From contig OZ252093.1 of the NCBI GenBank assembly GCA_965248175.1, forward strand, positions 2,108,001 through 2,172,000: DNA of 64,000 nucleotides. The letters run 5' to 3'. The stretch's first letter is position 1. Every line of letters starts with the position of its first letter. A program made the position numbers and the translations under genes. Shown here piece after piece: positions 36,913-44,852 of the stretch. The DNA comes from VXPQ01 sp965248175. Its GTDB lineage: Bacteria; Bacteroidota; Rhodothermia; Rhodothermales; VXPQ01. Below the pieces are notes generated by a model. That model was given only the letters and a program-made list of their open reading frames with translations. It was not told the origin of the DNA and did not search any database.

Positions 36913-37750
36913 ATCGGGGAAGGTCCGTCGTGCGGGGGCATTGCCGCATACCCCGCATCGAGGGGTGCTTCTGGCCGTGTTGTTGCTTGCGGCGCTTGCT
37001 AATGCCCCGGTGCAGGGGCAGGAGGCAGGCGGTGGGCAAGGCCCGGCCTATGTGCATATCGACACCAACTTCCCCGAGGCGCTGGTTTTTGCGGACAGCC
37101 TGCTGGTGGGCGGCGCATCGACTATGCTGCTGGCCGTGCCGGCCGCCAGTCGTTCCATTCGTCTTACCGCACCGAACCCGGATGCCTGGTCGATTGCCCC
37201 GATTACCCGGTCATTGGATGTGGTTGCGGGCGATACGGCCCGTGTTGTCATGCGCTTTCCGTACCATTACCGGATCGAATCGGAGCCGTTCGGGGCCGAT
37301 GTGCTCATCGAGCACTTTGAAGCGGGCCGTTATATCGGCGTGACGCCGTTATTGTACCGGTCGGCGGACCCGTTGGAGGGAAGCATTCTGGTGCGACGAG
37401 GCGGATATGTTCCCCAGCACGTACAGCCGGGGAAAGCCGTATGGAACCGCCATGTGATACATTTGGAGCTGCTTGATGAACTTGATCCTGCGGCGGCACA
37501 GCTGAATTTGAATCCGCCCCGTACGCATCGCGCGTGGATCGATTATGCGGCGCTGGGAACGGCGCTTGTCGCGGGAGCCGTCGCGGTACATTACAAGTTC
37601 AGAGCCGACGATCTGGCGGATGAATTTGAGCGAACCCGCAACGACGCACTGACACCACGCATAGAAACGCACGATTCCCGCGCCGCGGTGGCCTTCGGCG
37701 TCATGCAGGGAGGGCTGGGGGTTTTTGCGCTGAGATTGGTGTTGAAGTAG
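36893..37750 (+). CDS. PEGA-like domain envelope protein
   Basis: 285 residues from ATG 36893. A hydrophobic signal segment (LLAVLLLAALANAPVQGQ) is followed by PEGA-like beta segments, HIDTNFPEALVFADSLLVGG and RIESEPFGADVLIEHFEAGRYIGVTPL, the second showing the P-x-GA-V motif and the downstream G-TP. Near the C-terminus are a weak membrane segment (YAALGTALVAGAVAVHY) and a final GGLGVFALRLVLK. The role is unknown. It completes a three-gene unit with the peptidase/propeller/barrel and BamB-like genes. Confidence 0.7.
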   Translation: MKRKTSKSGKVRRAGALPHTPHRGVLLAVLLLAALANAPVQGQEAGGGQGPAYVHIDTNFPEALVFADSLLVGGASTMLLAVPAASRSIRLTAPNPDAWSIAPITRSLDVVAGDTARVVMRFPYHYRIESEPFGADVLIEHFEAGRYIGVTPLLYRSADPLEGSILVRRGGYVPQHVQPGKAVWNRHVIHLELLDELDPAAAQLNLNPPRTHRAWIDYAALGTALVAGAVAVHYKFRADDLADEFERTRNDALTPRIETHDSRAAVAFGVMQGGLGVFALRLVLK

Positions 37751-37833
37751 AGGTGGAGTTTACACAGTTTACAGGGCATCTCCACAGAACAGGCCATCCA
37801 TTCAGGAGGGGAGGGGTACGGGACGGGCGGTAA

Positions 37834-38036
37834 TCAGTTTGAGGTGTCGGGCAGGGTGAACCGAACCGATAGAGTTGTCCACACCTTGACCGCCTTGCGC
37901 TCCACACTACCGTCGGATTTTCCTGCCTGTATACCCGGTCGGAAAAGCAACTGACGCACTACCCGAACGGCTTCTTCGTCACACCCACCACCAATCCCTT
38001 TCTCGACCACCACATCCTCCACCTGCCCCTGAGAGG
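37834..38036 (-). pseudogene. TonB C-terminal domain remnant cut by an IS3 scrap
   Basis: The minus-strand frame ending TGA at 37834 encodes QVEDVVVEKGIGGGCDEEAV, RVVRQLLFRPGIQAG and VWTTLSVRFTL, the TonB_C motif order. The rest of the protein (proline-rich linker and membrane anchor) is missing because the frame runs into IS3 end sequence at 38037. This is a fragment of a TonB-type energy transducer, and no other tonB was seen in the window. Confidence 0.75.
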
Positions 38037-38214
38037 TGGTTCGGCTTGATTGGACAGATTTTTGCGGAATACAAGGTGTAATATTGCGACCTTCTTTCCG
38101 ATACAATCAGCCGACGAGACCCCATGTCAAGCCGAACACGCAGAACCCATAGCCCTTCGTTCAAGGCGAAGGTAGCCCTCGCCGCCGTACGTGGCGACCG
38201 CATGCTGGCCGAAC
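38037..38214 (+). mobile_element. Truncated IS3-family left end (first copy)
   Basis: From TGGTTCGGCTTGATTGGACA this segment runs parallel to the left end of the intact element at 38.34 kb, including a degraded orfA start encoding RTRRTHSPSFKAKVALAAVR. Similarity stops after GCCGAAC at 38214. It is a 5'-end scrap of an earlier insertion of a closely related IS. Confidence 0.8.
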
Positions 38215-38255
38215 AACGTCGCCAAACATCGGTCCGGCGGACAGCCGCTGTTTTT

Positions 38256-38280
38256 GGGGATTATATACAAAAGTTGCCAA
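38256..38280 (-). repeat. 25-bp inverted repeat, left copy
   Basis: On the minus strand this reads TTGGCAACTTTTGTATATAA then TCCCC. It matches 39862-39886 in 24 of 25 positions in opposite orientation. The GGGG-starting end resembles the terminal repeats of the IS1595-type element next door, suggesting the two copies are ends of a small non-autonomous element later split by the IS3. Confidence 0.7.
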
Positions 38281-38429
38281 AGGGCTTCGTAGTCGGTCGC
38301 TGTCCAACATGGCATGTACGTTTTTTGGAGCGTGATTAGAGGTGGTTCGGGTTGATTGGACAGATTTCCGGGGAATTTAAGGTGTAGTGTTGCGACCTTG
38401 TTTCGATACAATCTAACCCGACGAGACCC

Positions 38430-38723
38430 ATGTCAAGACGCACACGCAGAACCCATAGTCCTTCGTTCAAGGCGAAGGTAGCCCTCGCCGCCGTTCGCGG
38501 CGACCGTACGCTGGCCGAACTCGCCGAGCGCTTCGAGGTGCACCCGAACCAGATACAATCGTGGAAGAAGCAGCTGGTAGAGACCGCCGAGGAGGCTTTC
38601 ACCCGAGGCCGCGGCGGCGCTCCGGACGAGCGCGACGACCGGATAAAGGTGCTTCACGCGAAGATCGGAGAGTTGTCGATGGAGAAGGATTTTTTATCGA
38701 AGGCGCTCGGTCGAGACCGATAG
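38430..38723 (+). CDS. IS3-family transposase OrfA
   Basis: 97 residues. The helix-turn-helix region is FKAKVALAAVRGDRTLAELA with RFEVHPNQIQSWKKQL, followed by a leucine-zipper-like helix (IKVLHAKIGELSMEKDFL). Near its end the heptamer T-TTT-TTA (38690-38696) sits in the zero frame. A -1 slip there joins OrfA to OrfB in the usual way for this family. Confidence 0.9.
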   Translation: MSRRTRRTHSPSFKAKVALAAVRGDRTLAELAERFEVHPNQIQSWKKQLVETAEEAFTRGRGGAPDERDDRIKVLHAKIGELSMEKDFLSKALGRDR

Positions 38724-39565
38724 CCGAGCGCCGGGCGAGGATAGATCGCGCCCATACCATGCCCGTGGTTCGCCAGTCGAGGCTCTTGTCGTTGAGTCGT
38801 TCGACGGCCTACTATACCCCTCGCGCAGAGAGCGAAGAGAACCTTACCGTGATGAAAGAGATCGACAGGCTCTATATGGAGCGTCCCACGAGCGGATCGC
38901 GCACGATAAAGAGCATGCTCGAGGCGCGAGGCGTCCGTGTCGCCAGAAGCCGCGTCGTTCGCCTCATGCGCCTGATGGGCCTTAGGGCCATTTACCCCAA
39001 GCGCCGCACGTCGTCTCCGGGAGAAGGGCACAGGATTTATCCTTATCTGCTCAGAGGCATGAAGGTGACGAGACCCCGGCAGGTCTATGCGGCGGACATT
39101 ACGTACATCCCTATGGCGAAGGGCTTTCTTTATCTTGTGGCCGTGATCGACTGGTATAGCCGCAAGGTGCTCGCCCACCGGCTATCGAACACGATGGACG
39201 CCGCCTTTTGCGTCGAAGCGATGGAAGAAGCCATTGTCCGCTACGGTGCACCTGAGGTCTTCAATACCGATCAGGGAGCGCAGTTTACCTCCGAGGCGTT
39301 CACCGGTGCGCTCAAGGAGCATGGCGTGCGCATCTCTATGGACGGCAAGGGCCGCTGGCTCGATAACGTGTACGTGGAGCGCCTCTGGCGCAGCCTCAAG
39401 CAGGAAGAAGTCTACCGGCGCGCGTACGAGACGGTGAGCGAGGCCGGGAAGGGGATTGCCGATTACCTGCGCTACTTCAACGAAGAGCGGCCTCACCAGG
39501 GACTTGACAACCGGACCCCCGACGACGTATTCTACAAACGAAAACCGCTGCCCAAAGCGGCATAA
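38696..39565 (+). CDS. IS3-family transposase OrfB (integrase part, reached by -1 frameshift)
   Basis: About 289 residues after the slip point. It has an HTH_21-like region (MERPTSGSRTIKSMLEARGV) and an rve integrase core. Catalytic acidic residues are visible at AADITYIPM (D), NTDQGAQFTS (D) and downstream NVYVERLWRSLKQEEV (E). The C-terminal FNEERPHQGLDNRTPDDVFY is typical. A stand-alone start is possible at 38758 (MPVVRQSR). The gene appears intact. Confidence 0.9.
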   Translation: MEGARSRPIAERRARIDRAHTMPVVRQSRLLSLSRSTAYYTPRAESEENLTVMKEIDRLYMERPTSGSRTIKSMLEARGVRVARSRVVRLMRLMGLRAIYPKRRTSSPGEGHRIYPYLLRGMKVTRPRQVYAADITYIPMAKGFLYLVAVIDWYSRKVLAHRLSNTMDAAFCVEAMEEAIVRYGAPEVFNTDQGAQFTSEAFTGALKEHGVRISMDGKGRWLDNVYVERLWRSLKQEEVYRRAYETVSEAGKGIADYLRYFNEERPHQGLDNRTPDDVFYKRKPLPKAA

Positions 39566-39726
39566 CCCGACGCGACAGTACACTTAAAAACGCAAAAAAA
39601 ACTGTCCAGTTTTTTCGGACCATTTCTATTCTCCATTAGAGATGGCAACAAATAGACATGATAAAAACACTAATTAACTCTAAATGGCTATGCAATGTGT
39701 ACAATAATTTGCATACAATTAATGAC

Positions 39727-39861
39727 GAGGGCTGGGTCAACCCATGACGGAGTGAACGCGGTCAAGCCGAGTCGTTGCCCCTATGTGTGCGCCGGAGAGT
39801 AAGGCTAAGGCGGGTGAAGTGGCCAGGTAGCCCGACCGGAGCCGAAGAAGCAACCGGAGGC
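39727..39861 (+). ncRNA. Candidate structured RNA (HEARO/omega-RNA-like or other)
   Basis: A GC-rich block with many short complementary runs (GGGTCAACCC, CGGTCAAGCCG, GGGC with GCCC, and CCGG segments) and conserved-looking linkers (GTAAGGCTAAGGCGGGTGAA) has no open frame of note and sits abruptly beside AT-rich DNA. It ends directly at the 25-bp repeat at 39862. By memory it recalls RNAs found next to IscB/IsrB genes, but no such ORF is in the window and no structure search was possible. Confidence that it is a functional RNA is modest. Confidence 0.35.
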
Positions 39862-39886
39862 TTGGCAACTTTTGTATGTAATCCCC
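39862..39886 (+). repeat. 25-bp inverted repeat, right copy
   Basis: TTGGCAACTTTTGTATGTAA then TCCCC, the inverted partner of 38256-38280 (one mismatch). It closes a 1631-bp interval which, after removing the IS3 element, is about 340 bp, a size consistent with a MITE-like element. No 8-bp flanking duplication could be matched. Confidence 0.7.
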
Positions 39887-40023
39887 CTGCTAAAAGCAAA
39901 TAGAGACGATCATGAAGACCATAATGTCAATGTTTTTTTTGGGGAATTATAAGGAATTGTTGACGGCCTGCGATCTTCCTCGTATACAGGCCCCTGCAGT
40001 ATAGGGCTTTATAGGTATACGAT

Positions 40024-40340
<317 letters not shown>

Positions 40341-40344
<4 letters not shown>

Positions 40345-41303
40345 GCCACCAGCGTTCTGTACCGGAGCCGCTTGCCCACCATTGCGCAGGCGACAAGGCC
40401 CATCTGTTCCAGCGTGTCGAGTTCGCGCAATCCGTGGCGGCCTGAGAAATCCGCCACATAGCGGTGAAGGTGCTTGCGGCTCATCTTGTGGTATACGCCC
40501 TTGTGTGCTCGTTTGAGGGTTGCCCAGAACGATTCTATGCCGTTGGTGTGCGCCATGCCGCGTACGTATTCGCCTACCGAGTGCTGGACGCTCGCAAGGT
40601 CGTAGATGTACCGCAGACCCGCGTATGCCTTGTTGTCGTCCGTGTAGACGACCGCACCCAATTCGGCGTTGTCCAGAACGAAGCCTTGCAACGTCCGGCT
40701 TGTCGTATTCTGCACGACTTCCGCCTTGATCTTGCCAGTGGCCCGATCCTTTGCTCCGACAACGGCGGTCTTGCCTACAGTTCCCCGGCCAGCGTGGAGT
40801 TTCTTCGATTCGTGCTTGTTCGATTCCGTGCCCCCTACGTACGTCTCATCGACTTCAACGGGGCCGCCGAACAGGTCGTTATCGGCGCCCTCGAACGCCT
40901 TGCGGATGCGTTGGAGCAGGTGCCACGCCGAGTTCTGCGCGATCCCGATATCCCGATGCAGTTTCATCGAGGAAACGCCTTTCAGATTTGTCGTATGCAG
41001 GTAAATCGCATACGCCCATTTGCGGAGCGACAGATTCGACCCCTCCATGACCGTTCCGACCTTGACGGAAAAGTACTTGCGGCAGTCGGTGCACCAGTAG
41101 GGCATGCAATGATGAGACGCTTCGCGGGTGCGTGTTCCCTTGCAGCGCGGGCAATGGCGACCGTCCGGCCAGATACGAGATTCGAACCACTTGCGGGCCG
41201 CTTCCTCGTCGGGAAACATATCGGCCAGTTGCATCAGGGTAATGCCGCTGCGGTGCGCTTTTCCAGGTGCTACATGTGCCATGACGGTCTCCATTTTGTG
41301 CAC
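40341..41303 (-). CDS. IS1595-family (ISXO2-like) transposase
   Basis: 320 residues. The N-terminal zinc-ribbon is CPRCKGTRTREASHHCMPYWCTDC (cysteine pairs CPRC and CTDC), followed by the ISXO2-like DDE domain with VDETYVGG (first D), YTDDNKAY (second D) and HTNGIESFWATLKRAHKGVYH (N/E region). The protein appears complete and starts 52 bp inside the right terminal repeat. It mobilises the surrounding element. Confidence 0.93.
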
Positions 41304-41480
41304 CTGTAATAATACGATATTTATTCCTTCTTGTCAACAATTCCTTATAATTCCCTTTTTTTGTGTGTGCTGGTATTCGCAGGCGTACGGCGTGTTTGAG
41401 GTGTAGCGATACTTCCGGCGGGTGGTTTTTTGTACCCTGCCGGCACCGAAGCATGCCTTGCACCTTATGCTCAGGATATT

Positions 41481-44400
41481 ATGATGGTTCGTGCGAGCAC
41501 AGTGCGTGATGACGTCGGCTTCGGTCTTCCGCCGGTTGTTTCGCATTCGGGACTTGCCGGTCGCCTGGCGTGCCTGTTTGCCGTTGCGGTGCTGTTCTGC
41601 GTTTCTTCGGCGCAGGGTCAGGCGATAGAGGAAGGCGGTTTTCCGGTGAAGGGCGGGGGCGTTTCAGGGGAGTCGTTTTCCTTGTTTTGTCCGCCTCGTC
41701 TTGTTGTTCAGGCGGGCGAATCGGTAGCGTTGTCGTGTTCTGCGACGGACGTACCCGAGGAGGGCGTCCGCTACGGCTGGGAGTCGGTCTCGGGCGAGGG
41801 ATTTTATCTTCTCAGCGCCTCGGACGAGTTATCGCCGCTGTTCACGGCTTCCTTGTCGGGGGCGGGTGAGGAATACGCATACCGATTGACGGCTATGGCT
41901 GCGGGCGTTTACCGGACAGCGACGGTGACGGTCTCGGTGGAGGGCGTTCCGGGGGAAACGGTCGGGGCGCCCGTTGTGCGGGAGGAATGCGATCCTTTTA
42001 CGGTTCCTGACGAACTCGGGGAAGGCTGCGTAGAGGATAAGGGGCCGGCTCCGTTCGGATTCGGTTCGGAAGCGGAAGGGGGATTTCTTTTTCCGGAAGC
42101 GCCGGGCCTGCCCGATCGGCCTTCCGGGCCTGTTCGGGGCGGCGGGTCCGTTATGCAGGCGCCTCCTCGCCTGGAGTGTCCTGTGGCGGTGTTTCTGGAG
42201 GAGCTCGAGGCGGGTTCGATCGAGTGCCGGGTCTTCGACGCTTCGGGAGAAGAATATCTGGAGTACGTGTGGGAGCCGGTGGGGAGTACGACGCGGGACT
42301 ATCTGGAGAATCCGAGATTGATCCCCGAGGACAGTCCGACGCCTTCGGTAGTGGCTCCGGAGGCTCCGGCGTACGAAACGCTGGAGTCGTTCCGTTCGGT
42401 GGAGACGACGTTTCGTTACCGTTACCGATTGACGGCGACCTCTCGCGCTACGGGTTTGTCGTCGTTCTCGGAGGTGGAGGTGTTCGTATCGGGCAGTCGT
42501 CCGGGCGTGTATTGTTCATTGGAGGTGGAAGTGGCGGAGGGCGAGACGGCTCAGCTGGATTGCGAGGGGGTGGATCCGTTGTCGGGCCGTATGGACTACG
42601 ACGAGGACGGCGCGTCGATCGAATGGGAGTGGGAGGGTCTATGGGGTACGAGTACGTCGCTTCTGGATGCGACGGACAGGTCGTCTCCTATGTTTACGGC
42701 TCCTGCGGGCAGCGCGGGCGAGGAGTACCATTACGTAGCGAGCATGACGTCTTCGGCTTCGGGGACGCCCCACACGGCGAGGCGGAGGGTGACGGTCACG
42801 GTTGCCGGAGGAGAAGGAACACAGGCTTCAACGGATGCTTCGGCGCTGTCCCGGAAAGGGGGCGCTCCCGTCGTCACGTGCGAGGATTCGGAGGCATACG
42901 AGGCGACGGCCGATTTTACGCTTGCCTGTACGGTGGCGAATCCGCCGTCCGACGCCACATACGAATGGACAGCCCGGGGCGGTACGAGGAATGAGTCGCT
43001 ATGGATCGGGGATTATACGCGTTATGCTTCGCCCACGTCGCTATTGAGCGCGACGGATATTGTTTCGCCCACCTTCGACGTGCCGCACAATATACCGGGG
43101 AGGTATAATGATGACACGTACAAAGAGGTATTCAAGTACAGGCTGACGATGTATTCGGGGAATGTTGGCGGCGATTCTGCGGATGTCCACGTGACTGTGC
43201 TGGAGAAGCCGAATATCAGATGTCTCGACGGGATTTATCGCGTGGGTCTTAGCGGCCCAATCATCCGCGACGGGGAGGCAGGCGGGTTGGTACACGTCTG
43301 TCTTGATCGTCGTGGCCTTGCGGATTCTCCTGTGGGTTCCGACTATTCGATCGAATGGACGGTAGGCCACAACTCAACAATAGGGTACCGGCATACGCCC
43401 GAGACGGCTCTCTCGCTTTTGAGCGCTACGGATGTTGAAACGCCCTGGTTTACGGTTCCCGATGCGCATCTAGTACCTTGCTTCAGAATACCCCGGATCC
43501 AGACCCTGCCGCTACCGCGCCACGAGTATGAAGGATTTTTTTGGTGCAGGTATTATTACACGCGGACGGTCACGGCCGAGAATATGGATCCTCTCGTTAC
43601 AGGGGTCGGAGTAATAGTGTTAAAAAGGTCGACGGTCACTGTCGTGTGCCGAGAGCCTGAACCGGTTTATGAGGGCGCCCCCGACTTTGGTCTTTCTTGC
43701 GAGGCTTCAGGCGTATCAGGAGGGACTTATACATGGTCGTGGGATCCGACTACTCGTCTCAGGTATCACGACACGTCCAGGCCCTGGTTCGACGTGCCGG
43801 ACGATGTGGATGAGGAGACAGACTACGAGTACAGGGCGTCGGCCCGGAATGCGGGGTCTGCGACGGCGGAGGTGACGGTGACGGTGTTGAACAGGGGTGC
43901 GCTGCGCGTGGCGTGCGCGGATCCCGGCTCGGTGTACGAGGGTTCGGCGGACATTACGCTGGATTGCACGGCTTCGGGGGCTCCTGCGGGTTCTACCTAC
44001 GAATACGTTTGGGCGCCTCGGGGCGATACGCCGGATACGGCTCTTCTGAGCGCTGCGGACATCGCTTCTCCCACATTCTACGTGCCGGACGAAGTGGACG
44101 AAGACGAAACGCACGAATACGCGCTTACGGCGTCGGCCCGGAATGCGGGGTCTGCGACGGCGGAGGTGACGGTGACGGTGTTGAACAGGGGTGCGCTGCG
44201 CGTGGCGTGCGCGGATCCCGGCTCGGTGTACGAGGGTTCGGCGGACATTACGCTGGATTGCACGGCTTCGGGGGCTCCTGCGGGTTCTACCTACGAATAC
44301 GTTTGGGCGCCTCGGGGCGATACGCCGGATACGGCTCTTCTGAGCGCTGCGGACATCGCTTCTCCCACATTCTACGTGCCGGACGAAGTGGACGAAGACG

Positions 44401-44852
44401 AAACGCACGAATACGCGCTTACGGCGTCGGCCCGGAATGCGGGGTCTGCGACGGCGGAGGTGACGGTGACGGTGTTGAACAGGGGTGCGCTGGCGCTCGC
44501 GTGCGCGGATCCCGGCGCGGCGTACGAGGGTTCGGCGGACGTTGCCTTCGACTGTGAGGCTTCGGGCGCCCCATCGGGTTCCTCGTACGCGTACTCCTGG
44601 CGTGCGCGGGGCGCGACATCGGGTACGTCGCTTTTGAGCAGGACGGACATAGCTTCTCCCGTGTTCTACGTGCCTGACGAGGTGGACGAAAACGAGATAT
44701 ACGAGTACCTTCTGACCGTTTCGGCCGACAATGCGGGGTCTGCTACGGCGGAGGTGACGGTGACGGTGTTGAACAGGGGTGCGCTGGCGCTCGCGTGCGC
44801 GGATCTCCGGCGCGGCGTACGAGGGTTCGGCGGACGTTGCCTTCGACTGTGA
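41481..44852 (+). CDS. Giant Ig-like repeat surface protein, 5' segment
   Basis: From ATG 41481 (or 41484) the protein has a signal peptide (LACLFAVAVLFCVSSAQGQ) and about nine consecutive Ig/PKD-like modules of roughly 90-110 residues. Each has a cysteine pair pattern (C..S.VYEG, then LDCTASG) and a TVTV strand at its end. The reading frame is lost after a single extra T at 44806 and stops at 44852. The original protein clearly continued through 47932: removing this T and the one at 45907 gives an uninterrupted frame. It is probably a secreted or cell-surface adhesin-like protein; the function is unknown. Confidence 0.8.
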   Translation: MMVRASTVRDDVGFGLPPVVSHSGLAGRLACLFAVAVLFCVSSAQGQAIEEGGFPVKGGGVSGESFSLFCPPRLVVQAGESVALSCSATDVPEEGVRYGWESVSGEGFYLLSASDELSPLFTASLSGAGEEYAYRLTAMAAGVYRTATVTVSVEGVPGETVGAPVVREECDPFTVPDELGEGCVEDKGPAPFGFGSEAEGGFLFPEAPGLPDRPSGPVRGGGSVMQAPPRLECPVAVFLEELEAGSIECRVFDASGEEYLEYVWEPVGSTTRDYLENPRLIPEDSPTPSVVAPEAPAYETLESFRSVETTFRYRYRLTATSRATGLSSFSEVEVFVSGSRPGVYCSLEVEVAEGETAQLDCEGVDPLSGRMDYDEDGASIEWEWEGLWGTSTSLLDATDRSSPMFTAPAGSAGEEYHYVASMTSSASGTPHTARRRVTVTVAGGEGTQASTDASALSRKGGAPVVTCEDSEAYEATADFTLACTVANPPSDATYEWTARGGTRNESLWIGDYTRYASPTSLLSATDIVSPTFDVPHNIPGRYNDDTYKEVFKYRLTMYSGNVGGDSADVHVTVLEKPNIRCLDGIYRVGLSGPIIRDGEAGGLVHVCLDRRGLADSPVGSDYSIEWTVGHNSTIGYRHTPETALSLLSATDVETPWFTVPDAHLVPCFRIPRIQTLPLPRHEYEGFFWCRYYYTRTVTAENMDPLVTGVGVIVLKRSTVTVVCREPEPVYEGAPDFGLSCEASGVSGGTYTWSWDPTTRLRYHDTSRPWFDVPDDVDEETDYEYRASARNAGSATAEVTVTVLNRGALRVACADPGSVYEGSADITLDCTASGAPAGSTYEYVWAPRGDTPDTALLSAADIASPTFYVPDEVDEDETHEYALTASARNAGSATAEVTVTVLNRGALRVACADPGSVYEGSADITLDCTASGAPAGSTYEYVWAPRGDTPDTALLSAADIASPTFYVPDEVDEDETHEYALTASARNAGSATAEVTVTVLNRGALALACADPGAAYEGSADVAFDCEASGAPSGSSYAYSWRARGATSGTSLLSRTDIASPVFYVPDEVDENEIYEYLLTVSADNAGSATAEVTVTVLNRGALALACADLRRGVRGFGGRCLRL

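Larger units (their letters stand above)
38342..39634 (+). mobile_element. IS3-family insertion sequence, complete
   Basis: About 1.29 kb. The left end TGGTTCGGGTTGATTGGACA and the complement of the right end (TGGTCCGAAAAAACTGGACA, 39622 leftwards) form imperfect inverted repeats. The 7-bp ATTAGAG occurs at 38335-38341 and 39635-39641 and could be the target duplication, though the right repeat then lies 12 bp inside the end, so boundaries are uncertain by about 12 bp. It carries orfA and orfB with a T-TTT-TTA slippery site. Confidence 0.82.

Noticed and set aside
38215..38342. Interpreting the segment between the two IS3 ends as the rest of the first IS3
   Set aside because: Similarity to the intact IS stops at 38214 and the segment instead contains the 25-bp inverted repeat.
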